A DNA stretch of 20,755 bases from positions 1 to 20,755 of the forward strand of contig JAUWPX010000003.1 of the NCBI GenBank assembly GCA_030611395.1, read 5' to 3'. The notes below the pieces were generated by a model. That model saw only the letters and a program-made list of their open reading frames with translations. It did not search any database and had not been told where the DNA came from. Origin of the DNA: Bacteroidota bacterium. Lineage in GTDB: Bacteria > Bacteroidota > Bacteroidia > Bacteroidales > VadinHA17. The translations under genes and the position numbers were made by a program. Shown here piece after piece: positions 7,378 through 14,731 of this stretch; the stretch's first letter is position 1, and the number at the start of each line of letters is the position of its first letter.

Positions 7378-9894
7378 TTATTTTACTGTAAAGCTGCATT
7401 CTCCATGCATTGGCTGTCCATCGTCTGTAATTCCACGGACAATTACCATATAATCACCCTGTAGATCAGATGAAAAGAAATCAAGACTGACTGTATCACC
7501 GGCATCAACAGGAATATTTGGCGCCCAGAACAGACAATTCCTGTAATCCGGGATCCTGGCATCTCCCGGATATTTATCCCAATCGGGGAAAGTTATCTGC
7601 TGTTGGGATTCACATGCTTTGAAGCTGAAGAAGAAAGAATTCCGGGGCAGATCCACGCCTGCCCTGTCACCCTGGGATGAAACGATATTTATAATACCAC
7701 CGTAGTTCAGATTTCCTCTGAAATACAATGAATTGACTATATCAATACAGGCAAATTTTTCAGGTGAAAGATGTAATATCTTATCAATATCAAAAACGGG
7801 AATATAATCGAGAAGTACGAGAGGTATATACAAATATAAATCCGAATAATCCCTGGTCAGGTATAAATAATGTTTGTCTTTTTCTTTTTTTACAATTACG
7901 TTCCGGATCAACTCAAAAAAGAATTCTTCCAATGTGGAGAGCAATATATAATCAGCTGTTTTATATCTTAATTCCGGAGATCCATAAAAATACCGGTTTG
8001 ATGTATCAAGAATTTCCATGTGGGCATTTGTAGTCGGGGCAGAATTAAAAATATTAACCACCTGGGCATTAAACATGATCTCTTCCACAGTTTTTTTGTT
8101 AATGACCTGTTTATCGGAAAATTGTTCCGGTTGTTTAAGAAAAACTGTGGAATAATCGCTATCCAGAGAGAAATTCACCATCCGGTCAGCTTTATTTTCA
8201 AGACAAAACAAAATATCTTCTGCACTCTTATGGTATGGGAGAGAAATTCTGAAACCTCCTGTTTTGTCCGTCAGAAAACCATAATAATCGGAATTTTTTC
8301 CTAAAAAGGTCATATGAACCTGTGAATAGGCAAATGGTTTATCTCCATCGTTTGATGTAATTCTTCCGGATAATGATAAACCCCGTGTTTCAGGGAAATA
8401 ATGAATCTTTTCAGGCAGGTCCGTGTTTTTGAATGAAGGAAATATTAATTCAGGAATGATTGTATCATAATAACCCTTTTTGACTACAGTCACGGAATAA
8501 CCGTCGGATGACATATTGTTTTTTTCCGGTACTAAAATAGTCAGGTGAATTTTTCCGCGTTTATTATATATGGATTTGTCTGTATAACACTGTACCGGAT
8601 TACTACTGTTTCCCATATTTTTCAAATCAAAAGAAAATTCTTCTCCGGTACTCATCCTTAAGTTATTCATCCCACTTCCATTGGGGTTAATGATTACAAC
8701 AGTCTTATGAAAGTATCCTGCCGGCGGGAAATTTCGCATCCATTTCGTATAGGCCCTGATAGAATAGAGACCTGTAGCTGCAGATGGAGGAATATTAAGA
8801 TATCCCCATGCACCCTTTGTATTTAGCTCATATTTGCCACGGGCTATGGCTGTATTTGATTCATTGATTAATTCGACGTAAAGGATTTTGCTCCAGTTTG
8901 TTTGTTTTAACCGGGATTCACTAAGGTTAAAAGCCCTGAAGAATATTTTCTCATTTACAGCATAGATATTCCTGTCCGTGAAAAGATGAAATTTTTCCCG
9001 GAAAAGATCTGATCTCACCATTTCATTTTCCCTGGAAAGGTCCTGTGCCTGTATATCCGGTGAAGCACCCTGTCCTATTTCAGAAAGGGAGTTAGTGGAA
9101 ACCGGGTGTGGTTCGCTATATTTCCCATGATCATAAGATTGGATCGTGTCAGGTATGCTGTCTGCACCCGGGTGAATTAACTTGTCACAATAATTAATCA
9201 GCTGAAACATCATGTTATCCGGTGCTTCTTTCGACCAGATCTTGTTTGTTCTGATAAACTGATTTATCTGTTTTTGGTGTTCTTCAGGAAAAATTTTCAG
9301 GAACGATCTTTTCGTGTTAAATGGCCATATTTTTTTGTTCAGAAGGAGATATGTCTTCTTTTTGAGGGGAGAGAAACTGTTAGCATTCCGGATAGATGCA
9401 GGCAGGTCATTGAATTTTTTTTCCCAAAAATAGAGACAACATAATTCACCGGATTCAATAACCTGCAGGAATTTTGTACCTGTTTCAGGAAAAGAATATT
9501 TCCGGAAAAGTTTGCCATCCAATTCAAATGTTTCAATAAATTCATTATTTAAGATAATCTGTTCCTTTTCACCTGAATAAAAAGCATGATTTAATATAAT
9601 TCTCTGAATACAGATATCATATTTTATCTTTAAATCCGGGAATTGGCGGCCATTAATTACTGCATAGCCGGTGTAAAACCGGTCTTCGCCCAGGAAAGGG
9701 TGATCACTTGGGTTAAAAAACGGATATACATATTTAATCCCATTAACCAATTCAAAATCGGCGCCATAAGATTGATCAAAAAACTCTTTCCACTCATTAA
9801 AGACTGCATCTGTGTAGGCTGGTTTCTGGGCAGACAAAGAATCTAAAAAGCATGTCACAAGGAATAAAACCAGGATTGTATAGTAGCGATTCAT
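7378..9894 (-). CDS. MG2 / carboxypeptidase-regulatory / plug-like surface protein
   Basis: This 838-aa exported protein has a signal peptide (about 1-22, ending LSAQ). An N-terminal region (about 30-270) of a type often seen in Bacteroidota exported proteins is followed by a linker rich in Ser, Pro and Gln. A macroglobulin MG2-like domain starts at HLFTDRNIYAVNEKIFFRAF (about 300-405, with GLYSIRAYTKWMRN). A beta-sandwich of the CarboxypepD_reg type lies at about 500-550 (SLSGRITSNDG). A region at about 695-745 (VFDIDKILHLS, then GGIINIVSS) looks like a TonB-receptor plug domain, but no beta-barrel follows. Related proteins are common in Bacteroidota and their role at the cell surface is unclear. 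It is the last backbone gene before the island edge; its promoter lies between its start and the att repeat. Confidence 0.82.
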   Translation of the reverse strand: MNRYYTILVLFLVTCFLDSLSAQKPAYTDAVFNEWKEFFDQSYGADFELVNGIKYVYPFFNPSDHPFLGEDRFYTGYAVINGRQFPDLKIKYDICIQRIILNHAFYSGEKEQIILNNEFIETFELDGKLFRKYSFPETGTKFLQVIESGELCCLYFWEKKFNDLPASIRNANSFSPLKKKTYLLLNKKIWPFNTKRSFLKIFPEEHQKQINQFIRTNKIWSKEAPDNMMFQLINYCDKLIHPGADSIPDTIQSYDHGKYSEPHPVSTNSLSEIGQGASPDIQAQDLSRENEMVRSDLFREKFHLFTDRNIYAVNEKIFFRAFNLSESRLKQTNWSKILYVELINESNTAIARGKYELNTKGAWGYLNIPPSAATGLYSIRAYTKWMRNFPPAGYFHKTVVIINPNGSGMNNLRMSTGEEFSFDLKNMGNSSNPVQCYTDKSIYNKRGKIHLTILVPEKNNMSSDGYSVTVVKKGYYDTIIPELIFPSFKNTDLPEKIHYFPETRGLSLSGRITSNDGDKPFAYSQVHMTFLGKNSDYYGFLTDKTGGFRISLPYHKSAEDILFCLENKADRMVNFSLDSDYSTVFLKQPEQFSDKQVINKKTVEEIMFNAQVVNIFNSAPTTNAHMEILDTSNRYFYGSPELRYKTADYILLSTLEEFFFELIRNVIVKKEKDKHYLYLTRDYSDLYLYIPLVLLDYIPVFDIDKILHLSPEKFACIDIVNSLYFRGNLNYGGIINIVSSQGDRAGVDLPRNSFFFSFKACESQQQITFPDWDKYPGDARIPDYRNCLFWAPNIPVDAGDTVSLDFFSSDLQGDYMVIVRGITDDGQPMHGECSFTVK

Positions 9895-9940
9895 TACTTC
9901 CCTCAGGAATACATTTTTATAGTTTATTTAAGCCTGCAAA

Positions 9941-9948
9941 CAAAGATA
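9941..9948 (-). promoter_or_regulatory. Bacteroidota-type -7 box for the MG2 protein gene
   Basis: The minus strand reads TATCTTTG, an exact match to the TAnnTTTG -7 element of the Bacteroidota housekeeping sigma factor, 46 nt before the ATG. The expected -33 region falls in the T-run and stem of the tRNA-fragment terminator and has no clear TTTG, so the promoter may be weak. Confidence 0.5.
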
Positions 9949-9957
9949 GTAATTTTT

Positions 9958-9988
9958 AAAAAAAAAGCCCGGAATTCCTTATCCGGGC
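9958..9988 (-). terminator. Terminator of the partial tRNA-Met copy
   Basis: GCCCGGA (9967-9973) and TCCGGGC (9982-9988) form a perfect 7-bp stem with an 8-base loop; on the minus strand it is followed by nine T residues. It is a copy of the terminator behind the intact tRNA. It now insulates the MG2 protein gene from transcription coming out of the island. Confidence 0.8.
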
Positions 9989-10038
9989 TTTGTAGCGAGA
10001 GCGGGACTTGAACCCGCGACCTCATAATTATGAATCAA
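9960..10038 (-). repeat. Left att-like direct repeat (tRNA-Met 3' half plus terminator)
   Basis: This aligns without gaps to 20111-20189. Differences are at 9968, 10001, 10017, 10024 and 10026. Homology ends abruptly after TGAATCAA at 10038, on the 5' side of the anticodon stem, a known crossover region for tRNA-targeting integrases. Confidence 0.8.
9993..10038 (-). pseudogene. 3' half of a tRNA-Met gene (anticodon arm to 3' end)
   Basis: On the minus strand the CAT anticodon loop, variable region, T-arm (GCGGG-TTCAAGT-CCCGC) and acceptor 3' strand TCTCGCT with discriminator A are present. The D-arm and 5' acceptor strand are absent: upstream of the anticodon stem the sequence no longer resembles the intact gene. 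The anticodon stem is weakened by changes at 10024 and 10026. It cannot fold as a full tRNA. Confidence 0.85.
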
Positions 10039-10441
10039 TCCCGGAAGCTATTAAGCACTGTTATTCAGCCATTTGAGAAATGAAAAAAATCTTATTTTAA
10101 CCCAGGAGAAGAACCTCCTTCTCCATAAATCCTTCTTTGTGTTCGTAAGATATTCGGTTTTATGAACATTTAAATAATAATAATATTAAAATTAATTATA
10201 TAACCAAATAACTCTACCCCCGAAATAACTAAAAACACCAAACTCCCCTGTATTTAAGAAGTAAAAAATGGGACGTCTATTAGAATAAGAAAAAAGCACA
10301 AATTCCTGACAAAGTGAATAAGTATTTCTGTTTAAAGTGAACACTTAATTCCGGATGAAAGGGAATCACTCGTTCCGGACTCAGTTATTCAAAATATTTG
10401 TACTATGTTTTTTCTAATGTAATGTATTCATAGCTAATAAA
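10039..10441. other. Gene-free left margin of the island
   Basis: No convincing coding frame is seen. There is a small hairpin (GGAGAAG/CTTCTCC near 10107-10127) without a T-run, an AT-rich stretch, and the tandem IS-end-like repeats described separately. Confidence 0.6.
10288..10381. repeat. Three to four tandem 24-bp imperfect repeats, like an IS21-family end
   Basis: Units at 10311-10333, 10334-10357 and 10358-10381 each start AAAGTGAA or AAAGGGAA, continue with an A/CACT stretch and end in TTCCGG or a decayed form. A weaker unit precedes them (about 10288-10310, ending in AATTCCTGAC). IS21-family elements carry multiple terminal repeats of about this size bound by the transposase. No transposase gene is nearby, so this would be a solitary end left after deletion. 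The IS21 assignment is from memory of the family's layout, not a database match. Confidence 0.45.
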
Positions 10442-10999
10442 TCATCCTTTTAGTTTGGCATACATAAGTTTTTTTCCTAGAGTTCCAAGAATGATTACAC
10501 ATACAACACAAGCAACACTTAATAATAAAACATAAATTTTTGAATGGGATTCAAAATCTGAAAATATAATAATTAAAGAAATGGAAACAGAAAATAGTAA
10601 GAAAATGCAACCAATAATAATTTTTTTTATAAGTGCAGGGGTTCTAATCTTCTTAAATCGCACCTTCCCATCTATTATTCCGCTAATAATAGCTCCAATA
10701 ACTGTAAAAGGTAATAGAACTGATAAAAATTTAGAGACTATTACAAGTTCTTTTGCATAATAAGACCCAATCAAAATATTAATAATTAAAATAATAGGAA
10801 GTATCGTGGCAAAAGCCTGTGGGAAGTGGACTGCTATAGGATGAAGATCTAAACCAAGTATAAATTTACGTTTTGGTGAAATATTTTCTTTATAAGGCTC
10901 AAAAGCTGATTTCGGCATACCACAGGCAGGACATACCTGTCCAAGATCCTGTTCCTTGATAATATAACCACAAGGTTTGCATCGTAATAGTTGTGACAT
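10442..10999 (-). CDS. Rubredoxin-like zinc ribbon fused to a DUF2231-like membrane domain
   Basis: This 185-aa protein begins with a small metal-binding domain: Cys7-x2-Cys10 and Cys23-x2-Cys26 (RCKPCG and VCPACGMPK), the CxxCG/CPxCG spacing of rubredoxin-like iron or zinc knuckles. After a linker comes LHPIAVHFP (52-60), the signature HP..VHFP of DUF2231-type membrane proteins, followed by about four transmembrane helices (roughly 62-80, 88-107, 125-146, 153-173). DUF2231 proteins are thought to be redox- or haem-related membrane proteins. A membrane electron-transfer or metal role is a reasonable guess, not proven. The minus strand has AAGGAGAG (11006-11013) 6 nt before the ATG, a strong Shine-Dalgarno unusual for this phylum, which supports this start. 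No operon partner is adjacent. Confidence 0.75.
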   Translation of the reverse strand: MSQLLRCKPCGYIIKEQDLGQVCPACGMPKSAFEPYKENISPKRKFILGLDLHPIAVHFPQAFATILPIILIINILIGSYYAKELVIVSKFLSVLLPFTVIGAIISGIIDGKVRFKKIRTPALIKKIIIGCIFLLFSVSISLIIIFSDFESHSKIYVLLLSVACVVCVIILGTLGKKLMYAKLKG

Positions 11000-11451
11000 T
11001 TTATTCTCTCCTTTTATTAATTTTATTAAATAATGTAATCCTGTGTTTCGCCATCTAAATTGGAACTAAATCAGACATAAAGTTAAGAGATACTTATTAT
11101 ACTAAAAAATTATTGTTGATTATAAGTTTTTCTATTAAATATTTCTTTCTTCGATTCTTCAATGTTAATTGTTTTGTTTGTTTTCTTCTTTTAGGGATTT
11201 TATGGCTTCTTCCTAAGTATACATTTACAGGTGTAAGGTTATCCGATGGCTGTATATCTTCAAATGAAGTGGGACTAAATGGGTTTTAATATTTTCCCTT
11301 TTTAGGGGAATAGAAAAATAAAAATTAAATAAAAAATTGCGCTTACCCTTCGATTATGCTCACGATGATGCTGTTTAAGTCATAAAAAGTGTAGTCAAAA
11401 TACAAAATGTATTGGATGAATTTGTATATTTGACTGTTTAGATAGATCTTT
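11000..11451. other. Intergenic region with dispersed-repeat fragments
   Basis: No gene is seen. It holds copy 2 of the 25-bp element (11257-11281). At about 11345-11373 there is a degenerate copy of the CCCTTCGA..TGCTCA.GATGA type of intergenic repeat that is widespread in environmental bacterial genomes. The rest is AT-rich. Confidence 0.5.
11257..11281. repeat. Copy 2 of the 25-bp dispersed element
   Basis: It matches 339-363 at 22 of 25 positions in the same orientation, with the CTTCAAATGAAG core conserved exactly and changes confined to the tail. One copy lies in backbone and one inside the island. Confidence 0.45.
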
Positions 11452-12630
11452 TTATTCCAGCGAAACAAGTACCATCTTCAGTAATTCTGCAAACTTGGAT
11501 GGATCAAGCCATCTTGTGACAATGACAAGATTATGCTCCTGGTCTACAATTATATAATTACCTCCAAAACCAGCAGCGGAATAAACCGTTTTAGGGACTC
11601 CGTCAATACTTCGGCTTCCCCTGTTCAACCACCACATGTAACCGTAACTTTCATCTGCTTTTGATGGATGCTGAACCTGTTTTACCCAATCCTCCGAGAT
11701 CAATTGTTTGTTTTTCCATTTTCCATTTCCAAGGAATAATAAACCGAAACGGGCTTGATCAAGGGCGTTTATAAAAACTCCACCTCCTGAATGCCCTCCC
11801 CCGCTTACGGATTGAATTTGGTACCCATCCACATCTACCCATGAAGTTTCATAACCATACCATCTCCAGGTTGTGGATGCACCAATCGGATCCATGATTT
11901 TTTCTTTCAGAACTTCAGGCAATGATTTTCTCCAAACCTGGAGAAGTGAATATGCCAGTAGATTCACTCTTACATCATTATATTCAAATACCGTTCCCGG
12001 CTCCCTTAGCTCCCTGTTTTTCCAGTCATCAATTCCGCCCTGTCGTGGAGGTCTGTCAGCCCAGTCGGGCATTCCAAACAGGGAACCTGTCCAGTCGGAA
12101 GACTGGGTCAGCAAATGATCCCATGTGATTTTACTGTTGTGCTTACCCTCAAAGGTGCCCTCCCAGACATAATCTTTTACCTTATCATTAACATTTGTAA
12201 TAAGACCGGCATCAATGGCAAGACCTGCAACTGTTGACAGGTAGCTTTTAGTAACACTGAAGGTCATATCCACGCGGTTTACATCACCCCATTGAGCCAC
12301 GAGATAACCATCTTTAAGAATTACACCTGCTGGTCCTCCTCTTTTTTTTGTTGGCCCGACAATTTCAATATAGGGTTCATAACCAAAAGATTCAAGGATA
12401 GCAACTCGCAGATCTTTAGCCCCACTGTATTCATTGGTTTTTGCAAACTCCACTGCTTCTTCAATTTTGCTATTGTTTAATCCCAGTTCTTCCGGTTGCT
12501 TCTGCTCCCACACTTTAGCTTTATCAGGGTAATATAATTCCTGGGAAAAACTATACACACAGGTTAATAAAAAAAGAATAAAGAGCGGGAGGAAACGGTT
12601 AATGATTTGTTTTAAATGTTGTCTTTTCAT
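11452..12630 (-). CDS. Exported serine hydrolase, beta-lactamase/EstB-like (class C fold)
   Basis: This 392-aa protein has a long signal peptide or anchor (hydrophobic about 13-26, then YSFSQE). The penicillin-binding-type fold is shown by the nucleophile motif S125-V-T-K128 (FSVTKSY), Tyr217 in VFEYNDV (second motif, Asp in place of the usual Asn), and a third-motif candidate H280-S-G in GGGHSGGG; SAAGFGGNYIIV near the C-terminus is typical of the family's last core strand. Such enzymes include esterases, D-aminopeptidases and PBP4-like carboxypeptidases; true beta-lactam hydrolysis is not implied. It stands alone: the DUF2971 gene upstream is separated by a 336-nt gap holding a gene remnant, so it probably has its own promoter, which I could not place. 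It is one of three hydrolases of this fold in the island. Confidence 0.9.
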   Translation of the reverse strand: MKRQHLKQIINRFLPLFILFLLTCVYSFSQELYYPDKAKVWEQKQPEELGLNNSKIEEAVEFAKTNEYSGAKDLRVAILESFGYEPYIEIVGPTKKRGGPAGVILKDGYLVAQWGDVNRVDMTFSVTKSYLSTVAGLAIDAGLITNVNDKVKDYVWEGTFEGKHNSKITWDHLLTQSSDWTGSLFGMPDWADRPPRQGGIDDWKNRELREPGTVFEYNDVRVNLLAYSLLQVWRKSLPEVLKEKIMDPIGASTTWRWYGYETSWVDVDGYQIQSVSGGGHSGGGVFINALDQARFGLLFLGNGKWKNKQLISEDWVKQVQHPSKADESYGYMWWLNRGSRSIDGVPKTVYSAAGFGGNYIIVDQEHNLVIVTRWLDPSKFAELLKMVLVSLE

Positions 12631-12795
12631 AATAATTATAATTATTTTTCTTTAATCACAGAAATACTTTTTTGATAATCAGTTGCTTACTCAATAATAA
12701 GTCCAAAAACTGTTTAACAGTGTATTTATTCAAGCTGCAAATACCACTCTTTAGTAAAAATAAGGATTCGCGAGCTTCTTTTTTTATATCCCCTA

Positions 12796-12962
12796 TTACG
12801 CAGCCACCCCTTTTATAAATATCTCTATAAACTCTTTCATTTTGGTAATGATGCGGTTGCCAATTTCACGAGCCTTCAGTACGCTGGGGCGGTTAGCTAA
12901 ACATTTAAACACCTCATCACGAATCGGCTCCTGATCACTGTAGATGTAATGCAGTTTAGCCT
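12796..12962 (-). pseudogene. C-terminal remnant of an unidentified gene
   Basis: The minus strand has 54 open codons ending in TAA at 12796-12798, beginning directly after an in-frame TAG and with no good start. The peptide contains YSDQEPIRDEVFKCLANRPS and KAREIGNRIITKMKEF and ends IFIKGVAA. Its composition is protein-like: charged, helical, few low-complexity runs. The upstream limit (12962) falls only 4 bases from the stop of the DUF2971 gene, which suggests that the DUF2971 segment was inserted and cut this gene. I do not recognise the family. Confidence 0.4.
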
Positions 12963-12966
12963 ATTA

Positions 12967-13776
12967 TTAGTTACTGTTACCTTGATATTCATTTAATACC
13001 CAATCAATGTTAACTTTAAGTGCCTTTAATATACCATTAGCGTATTTGACAATAGCATAATTTAGGTCTTGATCAATTTTATAGGATTGTAGAATGTGTT
13101 CCATTTTAAAATCCACTCCTAATATTATCCGTTTTAAGGAATTTCTTATAGAACAATAAACATCCTGTTTTTCATTACCAAAATGAAGTATTCTAAATTC
13201 ACTTTCAGTATGCCAATCCCAATTTTTTTGGAAAAATAAATATTTATGATTTTGTCTTCGTAATTGATCAAAATATTTTCTCTTACCTAATTCATCCATA
13301 AAAGGATGATTGATAAATAGGTATTCATTTCTCATGGTGTAATTGACAGAATCAAAAAATGTTGACTCACTATTTAAAAGTTCTGAGTTTTCATTTATGA
13401 AGGAGTCTTTATCAAATTCCAAACACACACCTTTATGCTTATCTCCATATTGTGCCCACATTCGTGGTAAGTTATATCCATCCCACCATTCAGATTCTGC
13501 ATAATAATCTTCGCAGAAGCATAGAATTTTAGCACCATTTCTAATAATATCACTATATCCTTCTTTTTCTTTTAATTCGGATTGAAGACTTAAATTTTCA
13601 TCTTTTTTGTTTATTGCTCCAAATCCAAAACTTTTTGTTTCTCTTGGATCATTGGATTTCTTATAAGAACCAATTTTTATTTTTTTTTCAGGAATAATAT
13701 ATTTTAATGCGGTCGACCATTTAGTGTAATGGTAGATCAGGTTACTTTTTTCGAAAAATGGTTCTGAGAATTTCAT
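12967..13776 (-). CDS. DUF2971 family protein
   Basis: This 269-aa cytoplasmic protein has no signal peptide. It shows the landmarks of DUF2971: an N-terminal YHYTKW (15-20), SNDPRE (41-46), CFCED (86-90), MWAQYGDKHKGVCLEF (106-121, the most conserved block) and KNWDWHTESEFRIL (184-197). Length is normal for the family, and both ends look intact. The biochemical activity is not established; the genes are frequent in variable, defence-rich regions, so a role in phage or plasmid defence is possible but inferred. A textbook Bacteroidota promoter lies 21 nt upstream. It is divergent from the Panacea operon, sharing a 367-bp intergenic region that holds repeats. Base composition is AT-rich compared with the backbone genes by eye. 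Confidence 0.8.
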   Translation of the reverse strand: MKFSEPFFEKSNLIYHYTKWSTALKYIIPEKKIKIGSYKKSNDPRETKSFGFGAINKKDENLSLQSELKEKEGYSDIIRNGAKILCFCEDYYAESEWWDGYNLPRMWAQYGDKHKGVCLEFDKDSFINENSELLNSESTFFDSVNYTMRNEYLFINHPFMDELGKRKYFDQLRRQNHKYLFFQKNWDWHTESEFRILHFGNEKQDVYCSIRNSLKRIILGVDFKMEHILQSYKIDQDLNYAIVKYANGILKALKVNIDWVLNEYQGNSN

Positions 13777-13796
13777 TTTTTGGCTATAGTAGCTAA

Positions 13797-13827
13797 CAAA
13801 GTTACAAACCCCACTCCAAAAACCAAA
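13797..13827 (-). promoter_or_regulatory. TTTG-N19-TAACTTTG promoter of the DUF2971 gene
   Basis: On the minus strand TTTG (13824-13827) is followed after exactly 19 bases by TAACTTTG (13797-13804). This fits the Bacteroidota -33/-7 consensus at both elements. It gives a predicted leader of about 14 nt to the ATG at 13776. Confidence 0.72.
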
Positions 13828-13851
13828 CTAACCGGGTGATAATTAAAGCAA

Positions 13852-13959
13852 ATGATAGCATAATACCCATGCCGGCACCTGGTGCAGCTCCGGATCCGGG
13901 AACCATATGATAGCAAAACATGTTCCCGGGAGATCTCCGGATATGATAAAATGATAGCA
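13852..13959. repeat. GC-rich patch with three ATGATAGCA repeats and inverted repeats
   Basis: ATGATAGCA occurs at 13852, 13907 and 13951, in the same orientation. Between them are GCACCTGGTGC (perfect palindrome, about 13875-13885) and a long inverted repeat: TCCGGATCCGGGAAC (13889-13903) against GTTCCCGGGAGATCTCCGGA (13922-13941, 4-base bulge). The patch is clearly richer in G+C than its surroundings, and all three minus-strand frames are open across most of it, so the open frames there are not evidence of coding. Confidence 0.6.
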
Positions 13960-14109
13960 AAAACTTGCATTTTGGGCATGTTTTTTGTAACTTACTTGCA
14001 TATTTCAGAAAAGTGTTATATTTAAGCCGGATTTATGCAACGTTTTTTACTAATAATTCGTCTTATAAGTAGAAGAATCAACGTATCGCCTCAAAAACAG
14101 TATGAAAAT

Positions 14110-14117
14110 TAATTTTG
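14110..14117 (+). promoter_or_regulatory. Possible -7 box of the Panacea operon
   Basis: TAATTTTG matches TAnnTTTG and lies 26 nt before the ATG, but no TTTG is found at the -33 distance. It is the best candidate in the 160 bases before the gene. Confidence 0.3.
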
Positions 14118-14143
14118 CCTTCATTTAGAATTTACATATTGTA

Positions 14144-14731
14144 ATGTCAAACTTAGAATACATAGGGTTTAGTACAGTACACCGAACTAGGATTGGGGAG
14201 TTAGTAAATCATATAGCAAATAGATTCTCGCCATTTCTTTATTCAACAAAGCTTATAAAACTCCTTTTTCTTATTGATGAAATAAGTGTTAAGCAATATG
14301 GTGTTCCTATTACATGGTTAGAATATCATGTTTATGATAAAGGACCACTGCCAAGAAAATTGTGGCTAAATGTTGTTAACGACATGAATAATCTTGAAGA
14401 CTTTATTATAATTCATTATGATGCTTTGGGTTACCAGGTTTTACCCTATGGTAAACATAAATTGACTGAATTTTCTGATTTCGAGATTCAAATCATAAAT
14501 GATGTTCTTGATAAATACGGAAGCCTACCCGTTGACAAGCTTATTGATATCACACACCAGGAAGGCGGATTGTGGTCAAAAATAGTTAAGGAGAAAAAAA
14601 TCAAATTCAAAGAAAGCGATGCCTCTCCATATATAATTGACTTCCGCGATCTAATCAAAGAAGATAAAATTAAAATTATGCGTTACGAAAATGCGGAAGA
14701 AGAAATCAATATGTTAGAATCAATATGTTAA
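14144..14731 (+). CDS. Panacea-domain (SocA-like, DUF4065) protein, likely antitoxin
   Basis: This 195-aa protein is a Panacea/SocA-type protein. Its core contains YSTKLIKLLFLIDEISVKQYG (33-53) with the conserved Lys-Leu-Leu-Phe helix, followed by the pattern YHVYDKGPLP (61-70), equivalent to the family's F.A...GPV signature. The C-terminal half holds LTEFSDFEIQIINDVLDKYG, like the helical end of the domain (usually E..I...V...Y). Panacea proteins act as versatile antitoxins for many unrelated toxins, and SocA is also a proteolysis adaptor in Caulobacter. The stop codon is followed directly by the ATG of the next gene, with no base between, so the two are translationally coupled, which fits an antitoxin-first module. 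There is no signal peptide. It diverges from the DUF2971 gene. Confidence 0.82.
   Translation: MSNLEYIGFSTVHRTRIGELVNHIANRFSPFLYSTKLIKLLFLIDEISVKQYGVPITWLEYHVYDKGPLPRKLWLNVVNDMNNLEDFIIIHYDALGYQVLPYGKHKLTEFSDFEIQIINDVLDKYGSLPVDKLIDITHQEGGLWSKIVKEKKIKFKESDASPYIIDFRDLIKEDKIKIMRYENAEEEINMLESIC

Noticed and set aside
13852..13959. Possible CRISPR array from the three ATGATAGCA repeats
   Set aside because: Repeats of 9 bp are too short, the spacings differ (55 and 44 bp), and no cas genes are present.
13773..13979. A 68-codon minus-strand frame ending in an ATGA overlap with the DUF2971 start
   Set aside because: All three minus frames are open through this GC-rich repeat patch, the composition is odd (many Cys, Arg and Tyr), and the DUF2971 promoter lies inside it. 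The overlap looks fortuitous.
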